A program made the translations under genes and the position numbers. A stretch of DNA of 47,683 nt from positions 1 to 47,683 of the forward strand of contig CAYMDP010000022.1 of assembly GCA_964389375.1 (NCBI GenBank), given 5' to 3'. The stretch is from CAYMDP01 sp964389375. Its GTDB lineage: Bacteria; Bdellovibrionota; Bdellovibrionia; Bdellovibrionales; UBA1609. Positions 1 to 7,984 of this stretch are shown one piece after another; positions within the stretch are counted from its first letter, which is position 1, and every line of letters begins with the position of its first letter. Under the pieces are notes generated by a model. The model made no database searches. It saw only the letters and a program-made list of their open reading frames with translations, and had not been told where the DNA came from.

Positions 1-90
1 TTCTGGGGTCTTATTCAGCAAAGTCCAGGCAAAATAGGAAAGAAAAACCAAAGGGATAAATAGAAATAAAAATTTCAGCGATCGATTCAT
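1..90 (-). CDS. N-terminus of an exported or membrane-anchored protein (partial)
   Basis: An ATG at 88-90 on the minus strand opens a 30-codon frame that runs off the left edge. It begins MNRSLKFLFLFIPLVFLS, a basic start followed by a hydrophobic stretch typical of a signal peptide or signal anchor. A GGAGTG ribosome binding site lies about 7 bases upstream, and the gene starts 16 bases after the stop of the DoxX-like gene, so the two are probably cotranscribed. Too little is present to name the product. Confidence 0.6.
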   Translation of the reverse strand, partial: MNRSLKFLFLFIPLVFLSYFAWTLLNKTPE

Positions 91-106
91 GGATCACTCC
101 GCAATA

Positions 107-589
107 CTACCAGCTAAAGCCACGACGTCTTTTGAAAAAGAAATAGTCTAGGCCCATGCAGCGTCCTGCACCAATCCAAGCTAGTAAAATAAAGAGGATC
201 ATATGAAGTTTATGAAAATCGACTAAAAGTGGCGGACTGTTGTAAATAAAATTAAGTGCCAACAAAGCACCCAAGATGGCCGTTGGACGAACAAAAAATC
301 CGATCAAAAAACTTAAGCCAATTAAAAATTCGGTATAGGTGATGGTGTAGGCAAAAACTTGCCAGTTTGGAACAACTAAACTATCCAAGGCACTTTTGTA
401 CCACATCGGAGCCGTACTTCGAGGAAGCCACTCACTAATCATCCCGGCAAGGTGGGGCTGAATAAGATAGTCCCCATTAAGTCTTTCAAGTGCACGCTCG
501 AGGTAGGTATAACCTAAATAAACCCTCAGCAAGGCGATGGGAAAAAGGTGGCCGGTGTATTTTAGACTTTCTAGATAAGAAACAAACAT
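107..589 (-). CDS. DoxX-like integral membrane protein
   Basis: This is a small polytopic membrane protein of 160 residues with about four hydrophobic segments. The pattern resembles the DoxX/MauE superfamily: an amphipathic start (LLRVYLGYTYLERALERL), a central ITYTEFLIGLSFLIGFFVRP segment, and a last helix that precedes a basic tail (FFFKRRRGFSW). The frame is open 29 codons further upstream, but that would overlap nth by 80 bases. I chose the internal ATG at 589, seven bases after the nth stop. DoxX-family members often take part in redox or quinone-linked membrane processes, but no specific function can be read here. Confidence 0.65.
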   Translation of the reverse strand: MFVSYLESLKYTGHLFPIALLRVYLGYTYLERALERLNGDYLIQPHLAGMISEWLPRSTAPMWYKSALDSLVVPNWQVFAYTITYTEFLIGLSFLIGFFVRPTAILGALLALNFIYNSPPLLVDFHKLHMILFILLAWIGAGRCMGLDYFFFKRRRGFSW

Positions 590-596
590 GCCGACA

Positions 597-1313
597 TCAT
601 ATTCTCTTCGGGCAAAGAGTGGCAAGAAAACACTTCTCGCAATCGGGTTTTCGCGCAGAGCAAACTCGACGCCCATGTTCGATCAGCCAGTGAGAAAAGA
701 TCACCCAATTGTCTTGGGGCACAATCTGGCCCAAAAGCATTTCAATTTTCTCTGGGCTTTGCTCTTTGACTAGCCCTAATCGATTTGAAAGACGCCTGAC
801 ATGGGTGTCGACCACGACTCCAGACGGAATATTAAAAGCATTTCCAAGCACAACATTAGCCGTCTTGCGCCCAACACCCGGCAATGGAGTGAGGGCGTCC
901 AACTCTTTGGGCACCTGTCCCAAGAACTCTTTGACCAGGATTTCCGACGTGCCCTTAAGGCTTTTTGCCTTACTTCTAAAAAATCCCGTCGAGCGAACCA
1001 GCTCTTCCAGCTCTTCTAAACTCGCCCGAGACATCGATTCCGCATCTGGAAAACGCCGAAACAATTCTTCGGTCACGATATTGACTCGCACATCGGTACA
1101 TTGAGCACTTAAAATTGTAGCAATTAAAAGCTGAAAGGGTGTTTCGTAATTCAAGGCGCACTTTGCGTCGGGGTAGTGCTTCGCCAGGCTTTTAAGAATT
1201 TTTTTTACCCGAATACTTTTGAGTTCCCGTGATTCTTTCGCCAAAGCCTTCTTGCTCCCTTTAGATTCAAATCTTGCATGGGACCTTAGTCCATAGTGGG
1301 GCGAACTGTCCAC
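597..1313 (-). CDS. nth: Endonuclease III (DNA glycosylase/AP lyase)
   Basis: Base-excision repair enzyme that removes oxidised pyrimidines and nicks the abasic site. The helix-hairpin-helix LPGVGRKTANVV (about residues 144-155) carries the expected catalytic lysine (K150), and the GVVVDTHVRRL segment carries the catalytic aspartate (D169). Four cysteines near the C-terminus (218, 225, 228, 234) follow the C-x6-C-x2-C-x5-C pattern of the 4Fe-4S cluster. The 238-residue frame begins with GTG and has about 30 basic residues more at the N-terminus than the 211-residue E. coli enzyme, so the true start may lie further in. The DoxX-like gene follows closely downstream. Confidence 0.95.
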   Translation of the reverse strand: MDSSPHYGLRSHARFESKGSKKALAKESRELKSIRVKKILKSLAKHYPDAKCALNYETPFQLLIATILSAQCTDVRVNIVTEELFRRFPDAESMSRASLEELEELVRSTGFFRSKAKSLKGTSEILVKEFLGQVPKELDALTPLPGVGRKTANVVLGNAFNIPSGVVVDTHVRRLSNRLGLVKEQSPEKIEMLLGQIVPQDNWVIFSHWLIEHGRRVCSARKPDCEKCFLATLCPKRI

Positions 1314-1411
1314 GTCTTTAGCCCTTAAGGAAGGTCCGGATTTCCCTTGCTAGTATTGAATTTGCGGACGCAAGACAGGGACTTACCATAATATAGATTA
1401 TGGAGGTCATT

Positions 1412-2503
1412 ATGGAAGAACCAAGAGCCCCTTTAGACTCAGAGCTACCCGAGGTTTTAAGTTTCTTTGACCAACATCTGCGACCCGGAACAAATTGGTC
1501 CATCGCCGAAGAATACCCCCTTGTTATGACCTCTCAGAACTTGGCTAACTTTCGCGTGATCAAAGACAATGGCCGAATTGTTTCTGGTGCGGTGACAAAA
1601 AACCTTCTGATTAAAAATCAATTGGGTGTATTTAAAATCGCTGGCATTGGAAGCGTTGTCACTTCCGAAGAACACCGCAATCAAGGTTTAAGCCGCACGG
1701 TATTGAATGCTTGCATCCAGACTGCAAAAAGTCAGGGCTGTGATTTTGCGATTCTTTGGACAAACCTGTTTGAGTTCTACCGTAAGATTGGCTTTGAGAT
1801 GGCTGGAACCGAAATCAGCTTGATTGTTGAAAACGAACTTCCAGTTAAGAGAACAAATCTAAGAATTCTAGAAAGCTCGAAGGTCAGTGCCGAGGCCATT
1901 TTAAAAATTTACGCACAACACACCACAGGGACAGTCCGAACTGCAGAAGATATTCGTCGCCACCTACAAATACCCAATTCCAGAATTTATACAGCTTGGG
2001 ATTCGAATAATGCGATCCAGGCCTATGCGGTCGAGGGCAAGGGCGCTGATCTTCAAGATTACGTTCATGACTGGGCCGGAAATGTTCCAGCCCTTTTGGA
2101 ACTGTTCTCGCATATTCGAAAAACCACAGGCCGTCCTTTGACTGTGATCTCTCCGGGTCATTGTGAAAATCTGATTCGCCAAATGCAAGATCTTGGAGTC
2201 CAAAAAAATGAAGGCATTCTTGGGATGATCAAGATTTTAAATTTTGACAATCTTTTGTTTAAGATAAAACGCTACGCGCGGTTTATTGGGATAGATGACT
2301 TTGTTTTCGAGTCTAGAGATAAGAATTTTTATATCGGAAGCCGAGAAAATTTGTTTCAGACGGACTCCGAACTGGATGTGGTCAAACTAATCTTTGGGCC
2401 CCTGAAGGCCGGAGAGATTCACAATTTCGACGAACACACACGAAAAAATCTTGAGGCAGTCCTTCCCATTCCGATGTGGATCTGGGGTTGGGATTCGGTA
2501 TGA
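1412..2503 (+). CDS. GNAT-family N-acetyltransferase
   Basis: Predicted acetyl-CoA-dependent acetyltransferase of 363 residues. The N-terminal half carries the GNAT acetyl-CoA loop (IGSVVTSEEHRNQGLSRTVL, with the R/Q-x-x-G-x-G/A-type RNQGLS) followed by the usual LWTNLFEFYRKIGFEMAG strand-helix. The C-terminal half has a second domain of similar size, as in long GNAT proteins of the Eis type, but I see no specific marker for a substrate. A perfect GGAGGT at 1402-1407 sets the start at ATG 1412 rather than ATG 1400. The stop overlaps the start of the next gene (ATGA), so translation is probably coupled. Confidence 0.8.
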   Translation: MEEPRAPLDSELPEVLSFFDQHLRPGTNWSIAEEYPLVMTSQNLANFRVIKDNGRIVSGAVTKNLLIKNQLGVFKIAGIGSVVTSEEHRNQGLSRTVLNACIQTAKSQGCDFAILWTNLFEFYRKIGFEMAGTEISLIVENELPVKRTNLRILESSKVSAEAILKIYAQHTTGTVRTAEDIRRHLQIPNSRIYTAWDSNNAIQAYAVEGKGADLQDYVHDWAGNVPALLELFSHIRKTTGRPLTVISPGHCENLIRQMQDLGVQKNEGILGMIKILNFDNLLFKIKRYARFIGIDDFVFESRDKNFYIGSRENLFQTDSELDVVKLIFGPLKAGEIHNFDEHTRKNLEAVLPIPMWIWGWDSV

Positions 2504-3372
2504 AGAGGCCTTGGTTTTTAAGCCAAAAAGAGCTTTGGATTATGGGAGTCGTTCATTCAGTTCTTACAATTCTTCTGGCATACTGGCTGATTGGACTCGC
2601 CTCTTGTAATGAACCAAAACTAGCCTCTGGTGATCTTGGAGAAGAGGTTTCGGCCCAGGAAATTGAAACTCAACTTCAAAGTGTATTCTCTGATCTCTCG
2701 CCGAAGACAGTGCAAAAGGATCAAGCCGTTGCCTACGAAATCAATTATCGAGTGATCGGATTTGATTCGGTTAAAAAGGTGATGGATCAAATCATCCAAG
2801 TCATGAAAACCGAAGATACAGGAACTGTCCGCAAAGTTTGGCTTGGTCGGGTCGATATCGACTACAATACCAACCCTCCAGTAGAAACGGTCACAGAAGA
2901 TACAGACGAATTGTATATTCCCCCTGAGCCCGAGGCCCCACAAAATTCTTCTGGCATTGCACAAAGCATGCAGCTTCATGACTTTAGTCTAAGCAGGTTC
3001 CAATCCCAGGCAAAGGCTTTGGCTGAGAGAGTGCGCATCAATGAAAAAATCGAAGGCTATGAAGAACGCAGACCCATTCGCTACAGCTACCATAATTTAA
3101 TGATTCAAAAGGATCTGACGACCGATCCCCCCCAAGCGGTTTCTTCAAAGCCCGGATGCGGCGGTCTTGCCCAATGTAGCTTACGATTTCACTTAGTCGA
3201 ATTCGACGAAGTCGAATGGTACAGCGAAGACGAATTTCAAAAAACGAAATATCAGATCGAAATTTCGCCAGATTCACCCTACTATGGACATGTCCTTTCG
3301 AGCTGCAATGTCTATATGGTGACCCGCTACGCTGTGCGGGCTTGCCAAGTTCTTCGAGATTTCATATTCTAA
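2500..3372 (+). CDS. Predicted lipoprotein of unknown function
   Basis: A 290-residue protein starting at the ATG that overlaps the stop of the acetyltransferase gene. The N-terminus has a long signal peptide ending in a lipobox (GLASC at about residues 28-32), so it is probably lipid-anchored in the envelope. The mature part is acidic and rich in E, D and Q, with an E/P-rich stretch (YIPPEPEAPQ) and a few cysteines near the C-terminus (KPGCGGLAQCSLRFHL; SSCNVYMVTRYAVRACQ). I do not recognise a family. An in-frame ATG 24 bases upstream is possible but gives a worse signal peptide. Confidence 0.7.
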   Translation: MKRPWFLSQKELWIMGVVHSVLTILLAYWLIGLASCNEPKLASGDLGEEVSAQEIETQLQSVFSDLSPKTVQKDQAVAYEINYRVIGFDSVKKVMDQIIQVMKTEDTGTVRKVWLGRVDIDYNTNPPVETVTEDTDELYIPPEPEAPQNSSGIAQSMQLHDFSLSRFQSQAKALAERVRINEKIEGYEERRPIRYSYHNLMIQKDLTTDPPQAVSSKPGCGGLAQCSLRFHLVEFDEVEWYSEDEFQKTKYQIEISPDSPYYGHVLSSCNVYMVTRYAVRACQVLRDFIF

Positions 3373-3447
3373 GCCCCACGATTTCAAAGAGCCAATTCGA
3401 AACAACTTATTCAAAGAGTTGGCTCTAGAGATTGATTTGAGGGGCTT
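3371..3447 (+). promoter_or_regulatory. Nested stem-loop covering the elbB ribosome binding site
   Basis: An outer stem AAGCCCC (3371-3377) with GGGGCTT (3441-3447) encloses an inner stem AGAGCCAATTC (3388-3398) with GAGTTGGCTCT (3416-3426), which has one G-T wobble. The outer right arm contains the GAGGGG that should serve elbB (ATG 3450). The stem could act as a weak terminator after the lipoprotein gene or as a translational switch. Confidence 0.4.
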
Positions 3448-3449
3448 TA

Positions 3450-4103
3450 ATGAAGAAAAAATTTGCTGTAGTTCTTTCTGGCTGCGGCTTTAAAGATGGT
3501 TCAGAAATCACTGAAAGTGTGTGCACTTTAATTGCCTTAACCGAAGCCAAAGCCGAGCTGCAAATCTTTGCACCGGATCTAGATATTGAATCCACCGACC
3601 ATCTCTCCGGAAAAAATTCAGGAACCCGAAATCTTCTCGTAGAGGCTGCGCGAATTGCACGAGGAAAAGTAAAGGCCTTAAGTACACTCAAAGCTGAAAA
3701 CTTTGACGGCTTGGCCTTTCCAGGTGGTTATGGGGCGGCACTTCATCTTTGCACCTTTGCAAAGGAGGGGGCGAACTGTTCGGTGCTGCCTGAGGCCGAA
3801 AAAATCATTCGGGCTTTTCACGCCGAGCAAAAACCAATATTAGGAATTTGTATCGCTCCGGCTTTGATTGCGAAAGTCTTGGGTCAACACAAGGTCACAC
3901 TGACAATCGGAAATGACACTGGAACCGCTTTGGAAATTCAAAAAACCGGGGCCATTCATGAAAATTGTCCGGTCACCGATTTCGTCAGCGACCGAGACCA
4001 CAAAGTGATCACAACTCCAGCCTATATGTACGATGAAGCCAGCGCATTTGAAGTCTTTACTGGAATTCAAAAGGCCGTTCGCGAATTTATTGAAATGGCC
4101 TAG
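3450..4103 (+). CDS. elbB: ElbB-type glyoxalase / DJ-1-PfpI superfamily protein
   Basis: A 217-residue protein matching ElbB (isoprenoid biosynthesis glyoxalase), a class I amidotransferase-like fold. The start KKFAVVLSGCGFKDGSEITE is characteristic, as is the nucleophile-elbow segment GICIAPALIAKVLG with its cysteine. The central FPGGYGAALHLCTFA and the C-terminal ITTPAYMYDEASAFEVFTGI also fit. In E. coli ElbB has weak glyoxalase activity and an uncertain link to early isoprenoid synthesis. Here it sits alone between a lipoprotein gene and a convergent crotonase-family gene. Confidence 0.9.
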   Translation: MKKKFAVVLSGCGFKDGSEITESVCTLIALTEAKAELQIFAPDLDIESTDHLSGKNSGTRNLLVEAARIARGKVKALSTLKAENFDGLAFPGGYGAALHLCTFAKEGANCSVLPEAEKIIRAFHAEQKPILGICIAPALIAKVLGQHKVTLTIGNDTGTALEIQKTGAIHENCPVTDFVSDRDHKVITTPAYMYDEASAFEVFTGIQKAVREFIEMA

Positions 4104-4111
4104 TGTGTTGC

Positions 4112-4816
4112 CTAGTAATTCTTAGGCTTTTGAGACGTCCAAAGCTTTGCGAAGATTTTTTGCTCCGAAGAATTCGAAAGATTTTGAATCCCCTTAAAAG
4201 TCTCAGGACTTTTTTGATTTAATTCCACCAGCCAGTCTTTGGCTCGCTCTTCGATAAGGCCCTCGGGATAGATTCGGTGGATCAAGCCCAGTGACAAAGA
4301 TTCTTCAGCCGACAAGGAACGCGCTTCAACCAAAAGATCTTTCAACTTTTTTTCGGTTAAACGAGAGCTCCATCTAGCATAGCCTCCCCAGCCCGGAGTT
4401 AAACTCAATCGTCTTTGCCAAAAACCGAGAAGCACATGAGGACATGCAAAAATTTGATCAAAGCAAGAGATCAACTCCATTCCACCCCCAAAACAGTCTC
4501 CTTTCAGTAAGACGATTTTCGGAATGGGAAGCTTCGCGAAGAAATCTAAAGTTTTACGGATCTTGCGATTGATTAAAACCCCTTGAGCTCGGGTCTTTAA
4601 TTTGGCGTATGCCTTAAGATCGCCGCCAGAGCAAAAAACTCTTGGTCCTTCGCCCATCAAAATTAATCCTGAAATTTTATTCTTATTTTTAACAGCATAA
4701 GCCAAAAGATCTTCAGCCGCCGCCAGAGAAAGGCTTTGGCCCGCCTCTGGTCGATTTAATTTTAAGATTAAGCTTGAGCCTTCAATGCTGGATTGAACAC
4801 CGCTGTTTGTCGACAT
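4112..4816 (-). CDS. Diverged enoyl-CoA hydratase/isomerase (crotonase) family protein
   Basis: A 234-residue crotonase-fold protein, convergent with elbB. The two oxyanion-hole segments are present (FCSGGDLKAYAKL and GDCFGGGMELISCFDQIFAC). Using the PGWGG loop as anchor against classical crotonase (PGAGG), the position of catalytic Glu144 reads Q in LGFWQRRLSLTPGWGG, and the position of Glu164 reads D. Classical hydratase activity is therefore doubtful. The P-x-W-G-G loop recalls decarboxylase-type members such as ethylmalonyl-CoA decarboxylase, but this is a weak resemblance. It is distinct from the real MenB further on. Confidence 0.8.
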   Translation of the reverse strand: MSTNSGVQSSIEGSSLILKLNRPEAGQSLSLAAAEDLLAYAVKNKNKISGLILMGEGPRVFCSGGDLKAYAKLKTRAQGVLINRKIRKTLDFFAKLPIPKIVLLKGDCFGGGMELISCFDQIFACPHVLLGFWQRRLSLTPGWGGYARWSSRLTEKKLKDLLVEARSLSAEESLSLGLIHRIYPEGLIEERAKDWLVELNQKSPETFKGIQNLSNSSEQKIFAKLWTSQKPKNY

Positions 4817-4823
4817 GTCCGAA

Positions 4824-5510
4824 CTATACTTTGTCCATCAGCTGTCGGTAAATATCATTTCCTTTAACAAACATAACACCGCAACCATGCCCACCACTGT
4901 GCATCCCTTTATGGGTGGTCCAGATGATTCGGCCGTTGACCGCATATTCTCTTTCGACATCTGGAAGAGTGATCTTCATGCGCACGATATCACCAACACC
5001 TACAGCCGGACGCTTTGCGAACTCAAAATAAGCTCCACCCACTGAAAGGTTAAACATATGAGAGTCTACGGCTTCTCCAGAAAGATAGGTTTCAACAAGC
5101 GTTCTTTGGTTGGTCTTAAATCGACGATGTCTTTGCTGAGGTACCTGGCGAAGCGTCATCAGTTTGCGGCATAGTCCTGCCAGGGCTTTAAACTCGAAGG
5201 GCTTTTCTAAGATATAAGTCTTATTTTTTTCTAGCATCACGGCGATTTCTTCAATCCCAATGCTATCGGCAATCGAAAGAATCGGATAGGAATAGCCTGA
5301 ATTTCTTAGATCTTTTGTAAACTGAAGGTCTTTCGCCAAAAACTCTTTCGCTTCATAAACGATTAAATGAATCGCACGGCTTGCGATGAGATCCTCTGTT
5401 TCTTTCTTAAAACCTGATAACAGCACTTCATAGGGAAGGCGGGTCTCAAGATAGTTCTTTAAGACTAGGGCTTCGTCGTAGTTTAGGTATTGAAATAAGA
5501 GCTTTTGCAC
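4824..5510 (-). CDS. PilZ-domain protein with a degenerate receiver-like N-terminus
   Basis: A 228-residue two-part protein. Residues 1-125 have the alternating pattern of a response-regulator receiver, ending in ILEKPFEFKAL, which looks like the conserved K-P. The phosphoacceptor strand reads IHLIVYEAKEF with no aspartate in the usual place. The C-terminal part is a PilZ domain: an RRFKTNQR arginine motif, then HMFNLSVGGAYFEF, matching R-x3-R and D/N-x-S-x2-G of c-di-GMP binders. A likely role is c-di-GMP sensing in motility or surface behaviour. It starts with GTG after AAGGGGGAACA and is only 7 bases from the crotonase-like gene downstream. Confidence 0.85.
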   Translation of the reverse strand: MQKLLFQYLNYDEALVLKNYLETRLPYEVLLSGFKKETEDLIASRAIHLIVYEAKEFLAKDLQFTKDLRNSGYSYPILSIADSIGIEEIAVMLEKNKTYILEKPFEFKALAGLCRKLMTLRQVPQQRHRRFKTNQRTLVETYLSGEAVDSHMFNLSVGGAYFEFAKRPAVGVGDIVRMKITLPDVEREYAVNGRIIWTTHKGMHSGGHGCGVMFVKGNDIYRQLMDKV

Positions 5511-5952
5511 AGTTGTTCCCCCTTAACATGATCCATAGACTTTATCGGTACTTAAGTCCGAGGTCCCAAGGCGAAACAGACAGAAAATGTAAGTTTGTTC
5601 AGATGGAATTGTCGAACTTTCTCACGAATCTATGGCAAAAGCCCCTTGGGGAATTGGGCACAAGAAAATCTGTTTCATTTTGAGACAAAAGTATTTTGCG
5701 CTGAGGACGCCTTGGACCTAGCCAATAAAACATAACACCACAAGTCAGTTGCCTTATTTCCGGGCAAGGGGGAAGAGGGGCTCCCGGTTCCGTGAAAAGA
5801 TAAATATTTCGAGGAAGCCCTGAGATCGAAATAGATTTCGGGAGGCAATAATTCTTACTTTATTAACAATTGTTAATGATCTGAGCCGCCCCCAGGAGTA
5901 CATGTTGCTAGGAAAGTAGTTCAACAAACCAAATTTATTTAGGGGGATCCTT
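5511..5952. other. Divergent intergenic region with hairpins and a palindrome
   Basis: This 442-base gap separates the leftward PilZ gene from the rightward exported pair. I see no credible ORF. It holds a possible stem CCGGG (5760-5764) with CCCGG (5783-5787), and a hairpin at 5817-5846 with core CGAAA-TAGA-TTTCG. A perfect 16-base palindrome lies at 5862-5877. On the minus strand TTGGGA-N17-GATAAA (around 5542-5570) could serve the PilZ gene. A ribosome binding site AGGGGG precedes ATG 5953. Confidence 0.5.
5862..5877. promoter_or_regulatory. Perfect 16-bp palindrome, candidate operator
   Basis: ATTAACAATTGTTAAT is fully self-complementary and lies 75 bases before the exported pair. Its size and AT-rich half-sites fit a dimeric regulator site. 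No regulator gene is adjacent, and the repressor or activator is unknown. Confidence 0.4.
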
Positions 5953-6633
5953 ATGCATTTAGTCAGAAAATTGGTACTTATTGCGTCCATTTTATCTCTT
6001 CCACTTCCCGCATTGGCCGAAGACTGCGGATGGAGCCGACTCACAGAAGACGAACAAACGACTCTAAAAGCGGGTCAGCCTATTATGCGTTCTGAATTCA
6101 ATGCAGACGGCATCCATTTTCAAATTGATCAGTGGAGCTTTAGTGGAAATCCTTCTTTAACCGAAACCGTTGCAACCTTTTTTGATTTAAGCGCCTACAA
6201 AGGTGTTGGCGGCGTCGCTGATATCGAGTTATTCGAAGGAGAAGTGGCCGGCAATAACCCAGTTCTTTACGTTGCAACTCCAAAACCCGGAAATCCCTTT
6301 GGAGATCTATACCAACCCTTTACCTTCTCTAGCACACTTCGAAAAATTGGAGATCGTTATAGCGTGCAAGTGAACTATCTCACTTCACCTAAATTGATTA
6401 ACCATGTTTTCAATGACATTTGCTTCGTAGGCCTAGAGGACAAAGTTCTTGTCGGTTTTCGCTCAAGCGTTGAAAGCAATCCGGAACTTCCAATAGATGA
6501 TCCTCGCTTCAATAAGGACGTTCGAAAGATGCTTTGGAAGAATGTTTTCTTAAGCGATATCCACCGCGCTTCGAATCCTGCGACTCTAGAGTCTCTTGAA
6601 GTTTTAAGAAAAGCTCTTCAAAAGAACCCCTAA
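5953..6633 (+). CDS. Exported protein of unknown function
   Basis: A 226-residue protein with a clear Sec signal peptide (MHLVRKLVLIASILSLPLPA, cleavage likely after ALA). The mature part has only two cysteines (DCGW at the start, DICFVG in the middle) and alternating hydrophobic patterns that suggest a beta-rich fold. I do not recognise a family. It has a strong AGGGGG ribosome binding site and is followed after a few bases by another exported protein, so the two form a likely operon. Confidence 0.7.
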   Translation: MHLVRKLVLIASILSLPLPALAEDCGWSRLTEDEQTTLKAGQPIMRSEFNADGIHFQIDQWSFSGNPSLTETVATFFDLSAYKGVGGVADIELFEGEVAGNNPVLYVATPKPGNPFGDLYQPFTFSSTLRKIGDRYSVQVNYLTSPKLINHVFNDICFVGLEDKVLVGFRSSVESNPELPIDDPRFNKDVRKMLWKNVFLSDIHRASNPATLESLEVLRKALQKNP

Positions 6634-6645
6634 ACCGAGTTGCTT

Positions 6646-7899
6646 ATGATGACGTCGTTTACAAAATTGATTCTCCTGGCCTCTTTTATAACGAATATTA
6701 GCCATGCTGAGGATTCTTTAGATGTAAACGACGTTTCTTATTTGTGGCCTCCTGTGGTTCTTAAACGGCAAGCGGCCGACCTTATCCAGCTATCGAGTGT
6801 CTTATCTTTAAGTGTTTTTACGGGAATCCTTGATTTTTCAAAAAAACAGGGCTTGGGCAAAAAAAGTGCTGCTGATCAGCTTGAGCATTGGCACATCGTC
6901 GCCATGCGAATAGATCCCTGTGCTCCAAAAGATATTCCCACAGGCTCGAAATTAGAAAATTGTCTGCAAGAAATTCGTCTTGTTGCCCAGCCCTTTTCCT
7001 TTGGCAAAAATACGATCGAGTACTTCGATTTTTCTCTTCACCTGATATTTCAAATCAGCGAAGGGCATCCTAAAAATGCTGATAAATTTTTTGGCGTTTT
7101 CAGAAAGCTCGTCGAACTAAAACATCAAAATAAACTTCAGGGTGTATCGACGACGGGTGTCCCCCTGCGAGTCCACCCCGCTTTTAAACTTGAATCTTTT
7201 CGATCAGATTTAAAAAATATTGTTATCGAAGCTCTTAAACTTTCTGAGCTCAAAAAAATAACTTTTCTTGGGGCAGATACTGCCGCAGGTCCGTGGTTGT
7301 TTTTTCAAGGACTCGTTTTAAATGACCAATATGTCCTCGAACCCGACCCCAAGCTGCGGGGCCAGTCCTTTGGGACCGTACTTCCGAAACTTCCTGGCGA
7401 AGGTGGAGTGATAGAGCCGCTTCCCTCGAACTTTAACTGGCCCTTTTCTGAGGACAACGGAGTGGGTCCCAGTATTATAGATCTTTTTACGAACGGAGAA
7501 ATCGAGCCGAAATCTCCGGCACAACTATCAAACGGATCGAAAAGCCGAGTCTTAAAAGTAGAGGATATCCCTCATGCGATAGATAATCCTCATATTAGCG
7601 ATCGCACCAATACAGATTGCTTTAGCTGTCACACTTCGATGTCGCGAGCCATGCTTTATAAAATGGACCTTCATGACAGTCCCTTTCGATTTAAAGCTTC
7701 CGATGATAAGGTCACCTTAGATAATCTTCTCGCAACTGATTCGATGACGAATTTTAGGATTTTCGGCTGGTTTGGATCCCGCCCAGTGGTGTCAAACCGA
7801 GTTATATTCGAAAGCGCCCAAGTCCTTCAGTTGATCGAAAGATATTTCTCGCCCGTCCTCACACAAGCCCCAGTATCTGCGACGCCTTTTGTAGAATAG
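6646..7899 (+). CDS. Exported protein with a single CxxCH motif
   Basis: A protein of about 417 residues with a signal peptide (TKLILLASFITNISHA). Near the C-terminus DCFSCHTSMSRAML contains one C-x-x-C-H, the covalent haem attachment motif of c-type cytochromes. The rest does not look like a classical cytochrome c domain, since about 300 residues precede the motif. The protein may carry one haem, or the motif may be a coincidental metal or disulphide site. The start could be either of two adjacent ATGs at 6646 and 6649; a TTG at 6640 is also open. The previous exported gene stops 12 bases upstream. Confidence 0.7.
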   Translation: MMTSFTKLILLASFITNISHAEDSLDVNDVSYLWPPVVLKRQAADLIQLSSVLSLSVFTGILDFSKKQGLGKKSAADQLEHWHIVAMRIDPCAPKDIPTGSKLENCLQEIRLVAQPFSFGKNTIEYFDFSLHLIFQISEGHPKNADKFFGVFRKLVELKHQNKLQGVSTTGVPLRVHPAFKLESFRSDLKNIVIEALKLSELKKITFLGADTAAGPWLFFQGLVLNDQYVLEPDPKLRGQSFGTVLPKLPGEGGVIEPLPSNFNWPFSEDNGVGPSIIDLFTNGEIEPKSPAQLSNGSKSRVLKVEDIPHAIDNPHISDRTNTDCFSCHTSMSRAMLYKMDLHDSPFRFKASDDKVTLDNLLATDSMTNFRIFGWFGSRPVVSNRVIFESAQVLQLIERYFSPVLTQAPVSATPFVE

Positions 7900-7943
7900 G
7901 CTACTCGGCAATCCTTAGTATTATTTAATATTCCTAAAATGAT

Positions 7944-7956
7944 TGAGTTTGACTCA
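7944..7956. promoter_or_regulatory. Inverted repeat resembling a Crp/Fnr-type half-site pair
   Basis: TGAGT-TTG-ACTCA (5-3-5) lies 28 bases before the start of a Crp/Fnr-family gene. It partly resembles Fnr-type TTGAT-N4-ATCAA sites, so autoregulation is conceivable. The match is short and could be chance. Confidence 0.25.
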
Positions 7957-7984
7957 GCTTTTAAGCCCGTGAGACGTTTTATCT

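Noticed and set aside
709..1104. 131-codon plus-strand frame opposite nth
   Set aside because: Shadow of nth, which has all catalytic and cluster residues.
5542..5548. CCGATAA on the minus strand, like a flagellar sigma28 -10 element, upstream of the PilZ gene
   Set aside because: There is no TAAA-type -35 at the required distance, so it is more likely part of a sigma70-like site or chance.
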